Assembly: GCA_963556195.1 (NCBI GenBank)
Contig: OY744551.1
Span: 9,421,984 to 9,485,983, forward strand
DNA: 64,000 nt
Reading direction: 5' to 3'
Origin: Sepiola atlantica
Lineage: Eukaryota > Mollusca > Cephalopoda > Sepiida > Sepiolidae
The notes under the pieces were generated by a model, which was not told where the DNA came from, searched no databases, and was given only the letters and a program-made list of their open reading frames with translations. Below, one piece after another: positions 29,213-40,189 of this stretch. Within the stretch, counting starts at the first letter, position 1. Every line of letters starts with the position of its first letter. The position numbers were made by a program, and so were the translations under genes.

Positions 29213-29300
29213 AAAGTCTGAAATTAATATGAAAAAAAGGAAATTCTGAAATTAATATAGAAAAAAAGGAAAGTCTGAAATTAATATGAATAAAAAAAAA
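29213..29300 (+). repeat. 31-bp direct repeat, three units
   Basis: TCTGAAATTAATATGAAAAA with GGAAA linkers occurs three times with small changes. Confidence 0.8.
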
Positions 29301-29919
29301 TGTTGTATCACTTTCATGCATTCGTAGACACTTTCTTCAAGATTTTTCCACCGGAAGCCAGCGTTCCTCCTTGTTATGCGCATCTGCCGAAACTTTATTA
29401 AATACGGTTTAAAAATATATATTTTAAAGAAAATCACCTTTTTAAACTAAGGGGAGTAACTCTAATTTTAAATTAACTTATTACGTCCCTTAGAATAAAA
29501 TTGAAATGGATTATTTTTTCCGTTATTTAATAAATGTTTGTGCTTCGCAGATAAGAATCCTCGGTAACTGGCGTAATTACAGAATCTGTTCCGAATGTGC
29601 AGGAGACAACTCCATTTTTATTTTTTCACAAAAACCGACAAAAAAGGCAACAGTTTTTATTTTATTATTTAATTAGGAAAACAACGACCTCTTTATCGGC
29701 TACGTAAAAAAAAATCTATTTCGGTTATTTATTGGTTATTCGGAAAAGTAACCCAGCCCTGATTTATGCGTTGAGTTTTTGTAAGTATGGATGTCCGGAA
29801 AGACAGTAATCTCAATAATAATCTAAAATCTAGGGCAATGACATTTTTAATAGTTAACATAATGGAATAAAAAATAAATAAAAGAAATTAGAAAGTCTTG
29901 GAATTCTTTTTTTGCATAC

Positions 29920-30023
<104 letters not shown>

Positions 30024-30365
30024 CTTCTTTGTAATATTGTAGGAAAAATCCCAGCAAAGTGCTCGATTAATTAAGAATTAAAGTTAAAAATTAAGAGCAT
30101 AATATTTATTTATTTTGGTACAGAAAAATTAGTACAACATTCGTACCGTCGGTTTCCAGCTCGGAAAGTCTTAGCCATCCGGCTCTCTTCAGCTTCTGTT
30201 TTCATCTGTTTTGGAAATGTGAGGTCACATGACACTCTCGATTGGGACGCGTTATTTGCTCAGTGTGTTATGTATGTTTGTTTGAATTTAAATTTAGTGT
30301 AATGAAAACTGTTGAGATTTAAAACCGGAGGAGATTTGGAGAGATATAATAATATAAGATAAAGG

Positions 30366-30367
<2 letters not shown>

Positions 30368-30462
<95 letters not shown>
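30368..30462 (+). repeat. (AT)n microsatellite at the palindrome centre
   Basis: About 47 units in the centre of the inner inverted repeat. Confidence 0.97.
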
Positions 30463-30463
<1 letters not shown>

Positions 30464-30648
30464 AAATAAAAAATAAAATTAGAATTAAAATAAAATTTGA
30501 AATGAAAACAAAGAAATAAAAAATTAAAAAATAAAAAAATAAAAAAATAAAAAAACAAAACATGACAACAGAAGCTGAAGAGAGCCGGATGGCTAAGACT
30601 TTCCGAGCTTGAAACCGACGGTACGAATGTTGTACTAATTTTTTTGTA

Positions 30649-30652
<4 letters not shown>

Positions 30653-30722
<70 letters not shown>
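30653..30722 (+). repeat. (AT)35 microsatellite
   Basis: Starts directly after the right inner arm. Confidence 0.97.
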
Positions 30723-30729
<7 letters not shown>

Positions 30730-31194
30730 ATAAAATTAACGTCATGGAATTTTTTCATTACATACATATTTCTTGAAGAAAATTTTTATAGGTCCAAAAA
30801 ATATGGATGTTTAATTTATTAATACTAAAAAAATAAGTTAATAAAATTAATGTCATGTGATTTTAAATAAAAAAATTTTCTCAAAAATTTATGTATTTTT
30901 TCTGTGTTTACAAATAATTTATTTCTTTAAAATATTGTGGAAAAAATTATATTTCATTCAGTGACGCCAAAGAAATTCCTCGAGGTAGGTCTGGAAATGA
31001 TCAGTAATTTAGTGTCATTATAACTGAGATTATTGTCTTTTTGGACGTCCATACTCACAAAAGCTAAACGTATAAATAAGGGCTGGGTTACTTTTCCAAA
31101 TAATCTATTTATTTAAATTAGGGGAAAAACATTTTCATTGGCTATAGGAATTAAATAGTTTTGTAAATTCATTAATCCGTTTTTATTTTAGGAT

Positions 31195-31822
31195 TAACCC
31201 TAAAGTTGACAAATCCCTTTATTGTAATAAAGGAATATGTCAAATTTAGGGTTAATCTTAAAATAAAGGGATGTGTAAAATTTAGGGTTAATCTTAAAAT
31301 AAAGGGATATGTCAATTTTAGGGTTAATCCTAAAATAAAGCGATGTGTCAAATTTAGGGTTAGTCTTAAAATAAAAGGGATATGTCAAATTTCGGGTTAA
31401 TCTTAAAATAAAAGGGATATGTCAAATTTAGGGTTAATCTTAAAATAAAGGGATATGTCAAATTTAGGGTTAATCTTAAAATAAAAGGGGTATGTCAAAT
31501 TTCGGGTTAATCTTAAAATAAAGGGATGTGTCAAATTTAGGGTTAATCTTAAAATAAAGGGATATGTCAAATTTAGGGTTAATCTTAAAATAAAGGGATA
31601 TGTCAAATTTAGGGTTAATCTTAAAATAAAAGGGGTATGTCAAATTTCGGGTTAATCTTAAAATAAAGGGATGTGTCAAATTTAGGGTTAGGGTTAAGGT
31701 TAATTCTAAAATGAAGGGATATGCCAAATTTATTGTTAGGGTAATGGTAAATCTTTAAATAAAAAGAAATGTGCCAAATTTATTGTTAGGGTTATGGTTA
31801 ATCTTAAAATAAAAGAATGTAA
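31195..31822 (+). repeat. 36-bp minisatellite with telomere-like core, about 17 units
   Basis: The unit is TTTAGGGTTAATCTTAAAAT followed by AAAGGGATATGTCAAA. TTAGGGTTA is telomere-like, and near 31682 two or three hexamers stand in tandem (TTTAGGGTTAGGGTTAAGG). The left edge is palindromic around CCTTTATTGTAATAAAGG (31218-31235). Units at the right edge are decayed. Short frames on both strands are translated repeat. Confidence 0.92.
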
Positions 31823-31866
31823 ATTCATGCACTTACATGACTTATTTTACTTTCAATAATTTCTTT

Positions 31867-32150
31867 TATAAGTAGAAATTTGGCCGACCCATGGGGAATC
31901 TCCTCAGTGGTATCCTATCTCTTTCCTTTTTGTAATTTCTTGAGAGCAGACCCTTCGAATCTAGACTACCTAAGAATGTGTCATACTACAGATACATAGA
32001 CGATATCTTAATTTTCTCTCCCCAAATCCACTAAACTAGAAAACATTGCAGATAACCTAAATAAAATAGTATCATACTATCAAATTTACTTTCGAAAAAG
32101 AAAACGACAACTCCATAACTTTTCTTAATATTCTAGTAATAAACAACAAT
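31867..32150 (+). pseudogene. Penelope-like element reverse transcriptase, broken
   Basis: The frame around 31891 reads KFGRPMGNLLSGILSLSFL, stop, FLESRPFESRLPKNVSYY, RYIDDILIFSPQ. MGNxLSG and the YIDD box (31993-32004) are typical of Penelope-like reverse transcriptases, as is FTFEKENDNSITFLNILV, which continues in another frame from 32085 after a frameshift. Stops at 31873, 31933 and 32035 show the copy is dead. The frame runs straight into the 17-bp array, and YKIYCKLTK just after the array (33454-33482) looks like the next piece of the same protein. Confidence 0.82.
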
Positions 32151-33452
32151 AATTAATAAACAACAATAATTAATAAACAACAATAATTAATAAACAACAA
32201 TAATTAATAAACAACAATAATTAATGAACAACAATAATTAATAAACAACAATAATTAATAAACAACAATAATTAATGAACAACAATAATTAATAAACAAC
32301 AATAATTAATGAACAACAATAATTAATAAACAACAATAATTAATAAACAACAATAATTAATTAACAACAATAATTAATGAACAACAATAATTAATAAACA
32401 ACAATAATTAATGAACAACAATAATTAATGAACAACAATAATTAATAAACAACAATAATTAATAAACAACAATAATTAATAAACAACAATAATTAATGAA
32501 CAACAATAATTAATGAACAACAATAATTAATGAACAACAATAATTAATAAACAACAATAATTAATAAACAACAATAATTAATTAACAACAATAATTAATG
32601 AACAACAATAATTAATAAACAACAATAATTAATAAATAACAATAATTAATAAACAACAATAATTAATAAACAACAATAATTAATTAACAACAATAATTAA
32701 TAAACAACAATAATTAATAAACAACAATAATTAATAAACAACAATAACTAATAAACAACAATAATTAATGAACAACAATAATTAATAACCAACAATAATT
32801 AATAAACAACAATAATTAATAAACAACAATAATTAATGAACAACAATAATTAATAAACAACAATAATTAATAAACAACAATAATTAATAAACAACAATAA
32901 TTAATGAACAACAATAATTAATGAACAACAATAATTAATAAACAACAATAATTAATAAACAACAATAATTAATGAACAACAATAATTAATAAACAACAAT
33001 AATTAATAAACAACAATAATTAATTAACAACAATAATTAATAAACAACAATAATTAATGAACAACAATAATTAATAAACAACAATAATTAATAAACAACA
33101 ATAATTAATGAACAACAATAATTAATAAACAACAATAATTAATAAACAACAATAATTAATGAACAACAATAATTAATAAACAACAATAATTAATAAACAA
33201 CAATAATTAATGAACAACAATAATTAATGAACAACAATAATTAATAAACAACAATAATTAATAAACAACAATAATTAATAAACAACAATAATTAATAAAC
33301 AACAAAAATTAATAAACAACAATCATTAATAAACAACAATAATTAATAAACAACAATAATTAATGAACAACAATAATTAATAAACAACAATAATTAATAA
33401 ACAACAATAATTAATAAACAACAATAATTAATAAACAACAATAATTAATAAT
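32138..33452 (+). repeat. 17-bp minisatellite, about 77 units, inside a Penelope-like frame
   Basis: The unit is AATAATTAATAAACAAC, with common variants TAATGAAC and TAATTAAC. The first unit coincides with the codons for Ile-Asn-Asn-Asn at the end of the upstream reverse transcriptase frame. Because 17 is not a multiple of three, the array destroys any frame. Confidence 0.95.
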
Positions 33453-33540
33453 ATTATAAAATCTACTGTAAACTAACCAAAATATTTTTACCTACGTACA
33501 ACGTCGTTTCGAGGTAATGGTTCTCATCAGCGCAGGGAAA
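33453..33540 (+). pseudogene. Possible continuation of the Penelope-like frame and a terminal-like motif
   Basis: TATAAAATCTACTGTAAACT at about 33454 reads YKIYCKLTK. The sequence then changes to TACAACGTCGTTTCGAGGTA, which on the minus strand gives CCTCGAAACGACG, similar to the CGAAACG phrases at Penelope ends. Confidence 0.5.
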
Positions 33541-33554
33541 CAACAATCTGAGAC

Positions 33555-33633
33555 GGTCATAAGGCGCGAACCCAGTTCACAAATACATGTTGAATCTGTT
33601 AGCGTTCACCTAGTCCCATTAGGCCACGAGGGA
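33555..33633 (-). repeat. tRNA-like Pol III promoter (SINE head)
   Basis: On the minus strand CGTGGCCTAATGGGACTAGG (A-box region, about 33609-33628) and CTGGGTTCGCGCC (B-box region, about 33563-33575) are well spaced. No good acceptor stem is present. This is probably a SINE head, and AGACGG follows it. Confidence 0.55.
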
Positions 33634-33771
33634 TTGTCATGTAATTACGGAGAAATAAAGTGATGTTTACAATGAAAGCGACGAGTGTTGACATCTAAAC
33701 ATTCGATAGCACTCAACGACAGAATCGGAGCATTGCACTGAAGCTTCTAGGTGAATGTTTATTTTTTATCT

Positions 33772-33773
33772 AA

Positions 33774-33846
<73 letters not shown>
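33772..33846 (+). repeat. (TA)n microsatellite, left of palindrome
   Basis: About 36 units. Confidence 0.95.
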
Positions 33847-33849
<3 letters not shown>

Positions 33850-33888
33850 GAAATTGACAACATCTTTGAAGCACAGATAAGAATGTAT

Positions 33889-34044
33889 TAAAGTGAAATA
33901 TTTTGAAAATCAGCAATCGTGCAATTTAAATGAAAAATTCATTTATTTATTTTAATTTAATTTTTTTTAAATAAAAAATAAATTAAATTAAATAAATGAA
34001 TTTTTCATTTAAATTGCACGATTGTTGATTTTCAAAATATTTCA

Positions 34045-34050
<6 letters not shown>
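33889..34050. repeat. Near-perfect palindrome between two TA runs
   Basis: The left arm TTAAAGTGAAATATTTTGAA ... ATTCATTTATTT is mirrored by the right arm ending TTTCAAAATATTTCATTTTAA at 34050, with about two mismatches in the outer 63 bp. The total is 162 bp with almost no loop. TA runs abut both sides (33772-33846 and 34051-34124), so the whole 350-bp block could extrude as one hairpin. Confidence 0.88.

Positions 34051-34124
<74 letters not shown>
34051..34124 (+). repeat. (TA)37 microsatellite, right of palindrome
   Basis: A pure TA run. Confidence 0.97.
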
Positions 34125-34126
<2 letters not shown>

Positions 34127-34579
34127 GTGTGTGTTTTATTAACTTTAATATATAGAATATTTTGTAAATAAATTTATTTATTACCTTTTAATTATTTTTA
34201 ATTAATTTTTTTTATTATTATTACTTTTTTTCTTTCTTTCTTTTTTATTATTTTTTCATAATTTTTTCTAATTATTATTTTTTTTCTTATTTTTTTCTAA
34301 TTATTTTTTATTATTATCATATTTTCTATTTTTTCCATTTCTTTTAATTTTACTTAAATCATTTTTTCTACTTTTAATTTTGAATTCTTTTTTCTTCTGA
34401 TATTCTTCTACTCATCGTCATTCACATTATGGTACATTCTTTTCTTATAAGAAATAAAATGTACAAATATAACTTGAAAATATAATTACATATTTTCAAG
34501 TGATATCTTGATTACTCTGCTATACACTTTTTATCTTCTAATTATTTTAATTTGTCTCTAATTTTAGTTTTTGAAATAA

Positions 34580-35932
34580 AATAAAATTTAATTTAATTGA
34601 TTCAATCATTTATTCTTAGATTTATTCTCATATATGTATTTTTATTTTGTTTTATTATTCTTTATTATATTTTATTTAATTCAATTCTTTATAATTATGG
34701 AGTAACGTTTTTATTTTATTTTTTTATTTATTTTATTATTATTTTTATTATTTTTTTAATTTAATTTTTATTTCATTTTCTTCTTATTATTATTATTATT
34801 ATTAATTTTAATTTAAAATAAAATTTAATTTAATTTATTTATTCATTTAGTCATTCTTAGATTTATTCTCATATATTTATTTTTATTTTGTTTTATTATA
34901 CTTTATTATATTTTATTAAATTGTATTCTCTATAATTATATATATAATTATATAATTTTTATTTTATTTTTTTCTTTATTTTATTTTTTTCTTTATTTTA
35001 TTTCATTATTATTTTTATTATTTCTCTCACTTTTATTTGATGTTGATTTTATTTTATTATCATTATCATAATTATTATTTTTATTTTCAATTCAAAATAA
35101 AATTTTATTTTACTTATTTATTCATTTATTAATTCTTAGATTTATTCTCATATATTTATTTTTATTTTTTATTATCATATTTTATTCAATTTTATTAAAT
35201 TGTAATCTCTATAATTATGGACTATCATTTTTATTTTATTTTTTCTTAATGTTATTTTTTATTTTATTTTATTATTATTATTTTTTTTTTTTTTTTTTCT
35301 TAATTTTATTTTATATTTCATTTTATTATTATTATTTTTTTTTTTTCTTAATTTAAAATAAAATTTTATTTTATTTATTCATTTATTCATTCTTAGATTT
35401 ATTCACATATTTTTTAAATTTTTTATTATACTTTATTATATTTTATTATATTTTATTATATTTTATTCTCTATAATTATGGAGTATCATTTTTATTTTAT
35501 TTTTTTTCTTAATTTTATTTTATTTTTTTAAATTTTATTTATTTATTTATTTTTTCTTAATTTAAAATAAAATTTAATTTAATTTATTTATTAATTTATT
35601 CATTCTTAGATTTATTTTCATATATTTATTTTTATTTTTTTATAATTCTTTATTATATTCTTTTAATTTGTATTCATAATAATTGATATGTATAATTTTT
35701 ATTTCATTTTTCTTCTAAATTTTATTTTATCATTATTTTTATTATTTTAATTATTTTTATTAATTAACTATAATTTTTTATTTTATTTTATTTTATTCTA
35801 TTATCATTATTATTATTATTATTATTATTATTTTTATTTTTATTTTTAATTTAAAAGTAAAATTTTATTTTATTTTATTATTAGTTGTATTGTTTTTATT
35901 ATTTTTCTTGATTAAATCTTATTTTTTATTCA

Positions 35933-35992
<60 letters not shown>

Positions 35993-36642
35993 TTAAATTT
36001 AAAATTAAATGTTATTTAATTTATTTATTCATTTATTCATTCTTAGATTTATTATCACATATTTATTTTTATTTTGTTTTATTATATTTTATTAAATTGT
36101 ATTCTCTATAATTATGGACTATCATTTTCATCCTTTATTTTCTATATTTTATTTTATTATTATTTTTATTATTTTTATTATTTTCATTGTTTTTATTTAT
36201 TTAATTAAAAAAACATTTTTTCTTCCTAGTTCATCCTGTATGTTTAATATTTTTAATATTTAATTTACTGTTTCTAAAGTACCTTCATTGCAATTGTCTT
36301 TTTTTAACTTACTGATAGAATAACATATGGTTGCATAATGGAAGGTTATGTCTCCAATATTGTCTAAATATGTTTTTTTTTTAATTATTTTTATTTATTC
36401 AAATTTATTTTTTCTTATTTTTTTCTTAATTAAAAATAAAATTTAATTTAATTTATTCATTCATTTATTTATTCTTAGATTTATTCTCATGTATTTATTT
36501 TTATTTTGTTTTATTATACTTTATTATATTTTATTAAATTGTATTCATAATAATTATGGAGTGTCATTTTTATTTTATTTTATTCTTCATTTTATTATAT
36601 TATTATTTTTTTTTTTTTATTAATTTAATTTAATTTTTTATT

Positions 36643-36697
<55 letters not shown>

Positions 36698-37053
36698 CAT
36701 CATCATTATTATTTATTTGTTTTTGTTTTTTTAATTTAAAATAAAATTTAATTTAATTTAATATTGTCTGGATATATGTTGTTTTTTTTTTAATTATTTT
36801 TATTTAATCAAATTTATTTTTTCTTATTTTTTTCTTAATCAAAAATAAAATTTTATTTAATTTATTCATTCATTTATTTATTCTTAGATTTATTCTCATG
36901 TATATATTTTTATTTTGTTTTATTATACTTTATTATATTTTATTAAATTGTATTCATAATAATTATGGAATGTCATTTTTATTTTATTTTATTCTTCATT
37001 TTATTATATTATTATTTTGATTATTTTTATTAATTTAACTTGATTTTTTTATT

Positions 37054-37141
<88 letters not shown>

Positions 37142-37215
37142 CATTATTATTTATTTGTTTATTATTTTTTTAATTTAAAATAAAATTTAATTTAATTTAA
37201 TATTGTCTGGATATA
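34580..37215 (+). repeat. Decayed T-rich tandem repeat, units of about 210-440 bp
   Basis: ATTCTTAGATTTATT recurs at about 34611, 34854, 35131, 35388, 35602, 36041, 36470 and 36881. It is usually preceded by AAAATAAAATTTAATTTAAT and followed by TTTTATTATACTTTATTATA and TAATTATGGAGTATCATTTT. The last two units (about 36365-36765 and 36766-37199) are close to 410 bp and much alike, each starting ATATTGTCTGGATATATG or a variant. ATT microsatellites (35939-35992, 36640-36700, 37060-37143) have grown inside. No gene is seen. Confidence 0.75.
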
Positions 37216-38225
37216 TGTTTTTTTTTTTCAAATAGTACTGAAATCTTATGTTTTATTAAATAACTTCTGTATGTGATGTTATAAAGGTTTCTAATGAATA
37301 AACTGTTTGGAGCCATCAGAAGTATAATAGAGAATAAAATATTTCTTAATTGTCTTGGAAACGATCGTATACTAAATAATCGTTGTGTTTGAATTCCTGG
37401 AACTAATATAAATAATGTATAAATTTTGCTGATCGCAACCATGGCCTACGTAAAGGATGCCAGAGCACTGCAAAATGACGTCATGATATAAAGTAACAAA
37501 TGAGATCTGTTGAACAGTCAGACTATCGGCATTTTGACCAAAATTTAGGAAATCAACCAATTTTAATGAAATTTTCAGTATTTATTAATTAATGATCACG
37601 GTATATAATTAATTCATTACTTTATTAGAAATATTAGTACAAATGTATTATTTCCTATAATTTGCGTAGGCTAGACAGCAAACATTAAATTAATACTTAA
37701 TAATAAAGTGGTGTTGTCATAAATTTTGAAATTTTGAAAACATGAACATTTTTTCTTTTGTCTGATTTAACATTCATTCTTTAAATAAGTTCATTCTTTC
37801 CGGTCTACATCGAATGAAAAGACTAGTATCAGTTATGCTGCATGGAAATACAAATCCCTATTCTTAGGCAGTTTTATTCTTTATATGAAAATTTCATTAT
37901 CATTAGTTTTAGCTGAATAATTTGAGAAGAGTTGCTCTCATTTCCGAAAGAATAAATGTTTCTTGATTTTTTTTAACTTAAAAGTAAATCAAACATGAAA
38001 AGTAAATCAAGCATGAAAGATTACGAATTCAGTAAAGGGGGTGATCAAACTTATTAATTAGTCTAAATTTGTATTTTTTATCACGAAATAAAATTCTAAT
38101 TTATTTTTTTAAGACTTGAAATTCGAACGTTAATGCATTGCCTTAATCGTTGGAGGTCATCTTGTAATTTCCTCTGATTTTATTTCGTGCTTGACATCTA
38201 TAAAAAAGGAAATACGTTTGAAAAA
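37216..38225. other. AT-rich unclassified DNA
   Basis: No gene can be called; frames are short and without motifs. A palindromic CRE-like TGACGTCA lies at 37476-37483. AAGTAAATCAA(A/G)CATGAAA is duplicated near 37982 and 37999. Confidence 0.4.
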
Positions 38226-39321
38226 GGAACAAGTTAAAAATGATTTCCAAGTGAATAAATAAACCTTAGGAGGGTAGCCGTGTTCTTGGCAGGGAAATAA
38301 AGTCATAATAGCAGGAACAAGTTAAAAATGATTTCCAAGTGAATAAATAAACCTTAGGAGGGTAGCCGTGTTCTTGGCAGGGGAATAAAGTCACAATAGC
38401 AGGAACAAGTTAACAATGATTTCCAAGTGAATGAATGAACCTTAGGAGGGTAGCCGTGTTCTTGGCAGGGGAATAAAGTCACAATAGCAGGAAAAAGTTA
38501 ACAATGATTTCCAAGTGAATGAATAATCCTTAGGAGGGTAGCCGTGTTCTTGGCAGGGGAATAAAGTCACAATAGCAGGAAAAAGTTAACAATGATTTCC
38601 AAGTGAATGAATAATCCTTAGGAGGGTAGCCGTGTTCTTGGCAGGGGAATAAAGTCACAATAGCAGGAAAAAGTTAACAATGATTTCCAAGTGAATGAAT
38701 AATCCTTAGGAGGGTAGCCGTGTTCTTGGCAGGGGAATAAAGTCACAATAGCAGGAAAAAGTTAACAATGATTTCCAAGTGAATGAATAATCCTTAGGAG
38801 GGTAGCCGTGTTCTTGGCAGGGGAATAAAGTCACAATAGCAGGAAAAAGTTAACAATGATTTCCAAGTGAATGAATAATCCTTAGGAGGGTAGCCGTGTT
38901 CTTGGCAGGGGAATAAAGTCACAATAGCAGGAAAAAGTTAACAATAGTTTCCAAGTGAATGAATAATCCTTAGGAGGGTAGCCGTGTTCTTGGCAGGAGA
39001 ATAAAGTCACAATAGCAGGAAAAAGTTAACAATGATTTCCAAGTGAATGAATAAACCTTAGGAGGGTAGCCGTGTTCTTGGCAGGGGAATAAAGTCACAA
39101 TAGCAGGAAAAAGTTAACAATGATTTCCAAGTGAATGAATAAACCTTAGGAGGGTAGCCGTGTTCTTGGCAGGGGAATAAAGTCACAATAGCAGGAAAAA
39201 GTTAACAATGATTTCCAAGTGAATGAATAATCCTTAGGAGGGTAGCCGTGTTCTTGGCAGGGGAATAAAGTCACAATAGCAGGAAAAAGTTAACAATGAT
39301 TTCCAAGTGAATGAATAATCC
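38226..39321 (+). repeat. 88-bp minisatellite, about 12.5 units
   Basis: The unit contains AGTTAACAATGATTTCCAAG, CCTTAGGAGGGTAGCCGTGT and GGCAGGGGAATAAAGTCACA. The first two units carry AATAAATAAACC and GTTAAAAATG variants, so a variant gradient runs from left to right. There are no spacers between units, so it is not a CRISPR array. Confidence 0.95.
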
Positions 39322-39323
39322 TA

Positions 39324-39634
39324 TGTAACTGAGTCTGCTTTCTTGACCTATTTTCTTTTGCGCTTGCAGCTCTCATTCACGGAGCGATTGATGCGTTGTT
39401 TTGCCCAAACACTTTTTTGTGGATGGAACTTCCGCCCAAACTGTTTCCCGCACAGTCAGGCATTGAGCATCATGTTGACAAGGCACCATATTTTCTTTCT
39501 CGCCTCTCCCCAGGACTTGGGCGAGCGGCGAGATAAAAGACCTGAATCATTCTTCGCATAGATGAAATTGTTTGAATAAAATTGATTTACATTGTAAAGA
39601 TGTGTGTCCTTTTTAGCCAAAAGTTGGTGACCCG
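39324..39634 (+). repeat. Possible LTR fragment followed by a primer-binding-like site
   Basis: TGTAACTGAGTC directly after the 88-bp array could be an LTR start. GAATAAAATTG near 39573 could be its polyadenylation signal. TTGGTGACCCG at 39624-39634 resembles the tRNA-Trp-type primer site of some Gypsy elements. No second LTR and no gag-pol follow. The 72-codon frame at 39343 has no recognisable domain. Confidence 0.3.
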
Positions 39635-39714
39635 TTTTCTTCATATCACACAAGGCCAGTAAGATGGATACAGACGCAGCGACCCTACTACAAAATGGTG
39701 GTCCGACAACTTCT

Positions 39715-39834
39715 CTTCTCCCAACTCTACAGTCCCAATGCAGAGTGCCCTTTTTGAGGGAGATGAATTTTTCCTACATAAAAAAAACGATCTTGTGTCT
39801 AACTCTGCCCTCGTGGGGAGGTTATTAAATAAGA
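39715..39834 (+). repeat. Dispersed repeat sharing the U2-SINE tail (copy 2)
   Basis: CAGAGTGCCCTTTTTGAGG ... CGATCTTGTGTCTAACTCTG ... GGGAGGTTATTAAATAAGAA aligns with 3525-3630 and, at its end, with the U2-SINE tail. Confidence 0.45.
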
Positions 39835-40189
39835 ACTTTGTCATTCCTTTGATATTGCCTAACCAACTGCAATCTTGGTGACCCTATAGTAAATGGTCCT
39901 CTAATAGACGACCCGTGGCCCTCTAGTATAATATTTAAATGAAAAAAAAAAGATATAAGAAACGGATAGAATGTCGGTGTAGGGAAGCGATTTTGTTGGT
40001 ACACCAGTTCTGAGCACCACTGATTGCCTACCCTTGATTGTGTTCGAAATGGACAAAAGAGTATTAAGAATTCACCGCTGTCAGATTCTCCCATGAGGCT
40101 CCCACAAAATAGAAGAATCTAGCCCCCCTCCCCCGTAATATATGTTCCTATCTTAAAAGTAGAGTAAAAACTAAATATCTTTTATTCTT

